DNA from: Desulfobacter postgatei 2ac9
Lineage (GTDB): Bacteria; Desulfobacterota; Desulfobacteria; Desulfobacterales; Desulfobacteraceae
Reading direction: 5' to 3'
DNA length: 64,000 bases
NCBI RefSeq assembly: GCF_000233695.2
Contig: NZ_CM001488.1
Span: 1,980,303 to 2,044,302 of the forward strand
The stretch's first letter is position 1. The number at the start of each line of letters is the position of its first letter. This document shows positions 63,750 through 64,000 of this stretch, in pieces. The position numbers were made by a program, and so were the translations under genes. The notes beneath the pieces were generated by a model. That model saw nothing but the letters and a program-made list of their open reading frames with translations, did no database searches and was not told the DNA's origin.

Positions 63750-64000
63750 TGTTCATATCTCCTTTTTGAGGGTGTTCAAGGATAATGCCGTTTTTGGCAA
63801 TTCGCATACCGGTTGAGCGCGGACTCGCAAATTGATGGATTGATGATCAACAAATATGATGGACGAATTGTGCGTATCGGTCGTGTTTTTTAGGATATGA
63901 GCAGGAAGGCGTGAAGCAAAAATTGAGATGTATTCAATTTTAACCGTATAATTTTTCTGCTTTCAGTAAAGTCCTCGTCAGATACTGTGCTTTTCTTCGC
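63750..64000. other. Right-edge non-coding stretch
   Basis: About 250 bases upstream of the small minus-strand gene, presumably with its promoter. No ORF longer than about 15 codons with a ribosome site was seen on either strand, and nothing can be said about the sequence cut off at the window edge. Confidence 0.4.

Overview
The window looks like chromosome of a Desulfobacterota sulfate reducer of the Desulfobacteraceae type. The main support is a D. gigas-type molybdenum aldehyde oxidoreductase (Mop) with MoeA and XdhC relatives, an apparent selenocysteine gene, abundant YidD/TPR/ParA-type conserved hypotheticals, and a moderate GC content with scattered relics. No rRNA, tRNA or CRISPR array was found.

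Layout. 1-12.7 kb: the edge of an unknown gene, ribB with its FMN riboswitch, a tightly overlapping minus-strand operon (ParA, small protein, coiled-coil/zinc-ribbon protein, GspC-like PDZ protein, YidD, TPR membrane protein), a divergent formylglycine-generating-enzyme-like protein with an acidic repeat, and a universal stress protein coupled to a P-type ATPase. 12.9-18.6 kb: mop and a MoeA-like gene surrounded by decayed neighbours (XdhC 5' fragment, CoA-ligase 3' fragment, flavin/FeS reductase 3' fragment), then a proline-dehydrogenase-type aldehyde dehydrogenase tail and a gutted group II intron. 18.7-35.8 kb: housekeeping genes (xerD, mfd, lytic transglycosylase, MFS, ZIP, ubiE, dnaJ, queD, an FAD oxidoreductase, DUF503), a broken lactate permease, and a DsbA/FrnE-family gene in which UGA replaces the first Cys of the CPWC motif. 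35.9-42.0 kb: a five-gene operon building an alternative Hsp70 machine (zinc-ribbon Hsp70, membrane LysM protein, TPR protein, J-like protein without HPD, GrpE-like protein). 42.1-47.2 kb: transporter half, Uup, ClC channel, HTH-EIIA regulator.

47.6-58.4 kb is the most striking region. It is a run of minus-strand gene cassettes, each ending in an attC-like imperfect inverted repeat. The 7-bp box at the start of each cassette is the reverse complement of the R'' box in that cassette's own attC, which is what integron cassette integration produces. No integron integrase is visible, so it is a CALIN-type array. Its cargo is almost entirely defence-like: a RHH/MazF toxin-antitoxin pair, a XhoI/PaeR7I-type endonuclease with a methyltransferase, a complete Shango-like operon (TerB protein, ATPase, helicase) in one cassette of about 5.9 kb, a zinc-ribbon protein with an RxxxxH HEPN-like motif, a membrane coiled-coil protein, a 69-residue protein, and an ORF-less structured cassette.

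58.4-64.0 kb: non-coding flank with possible relics, a cNMP/CBS/DUF294 signalling protein, a transporter fragment, a hairpin resembling an IS200/IS605-type end, a MESH1-like HD hydrolase, a ferredoxin-nitroreductase fusion and two small overlapping genes.
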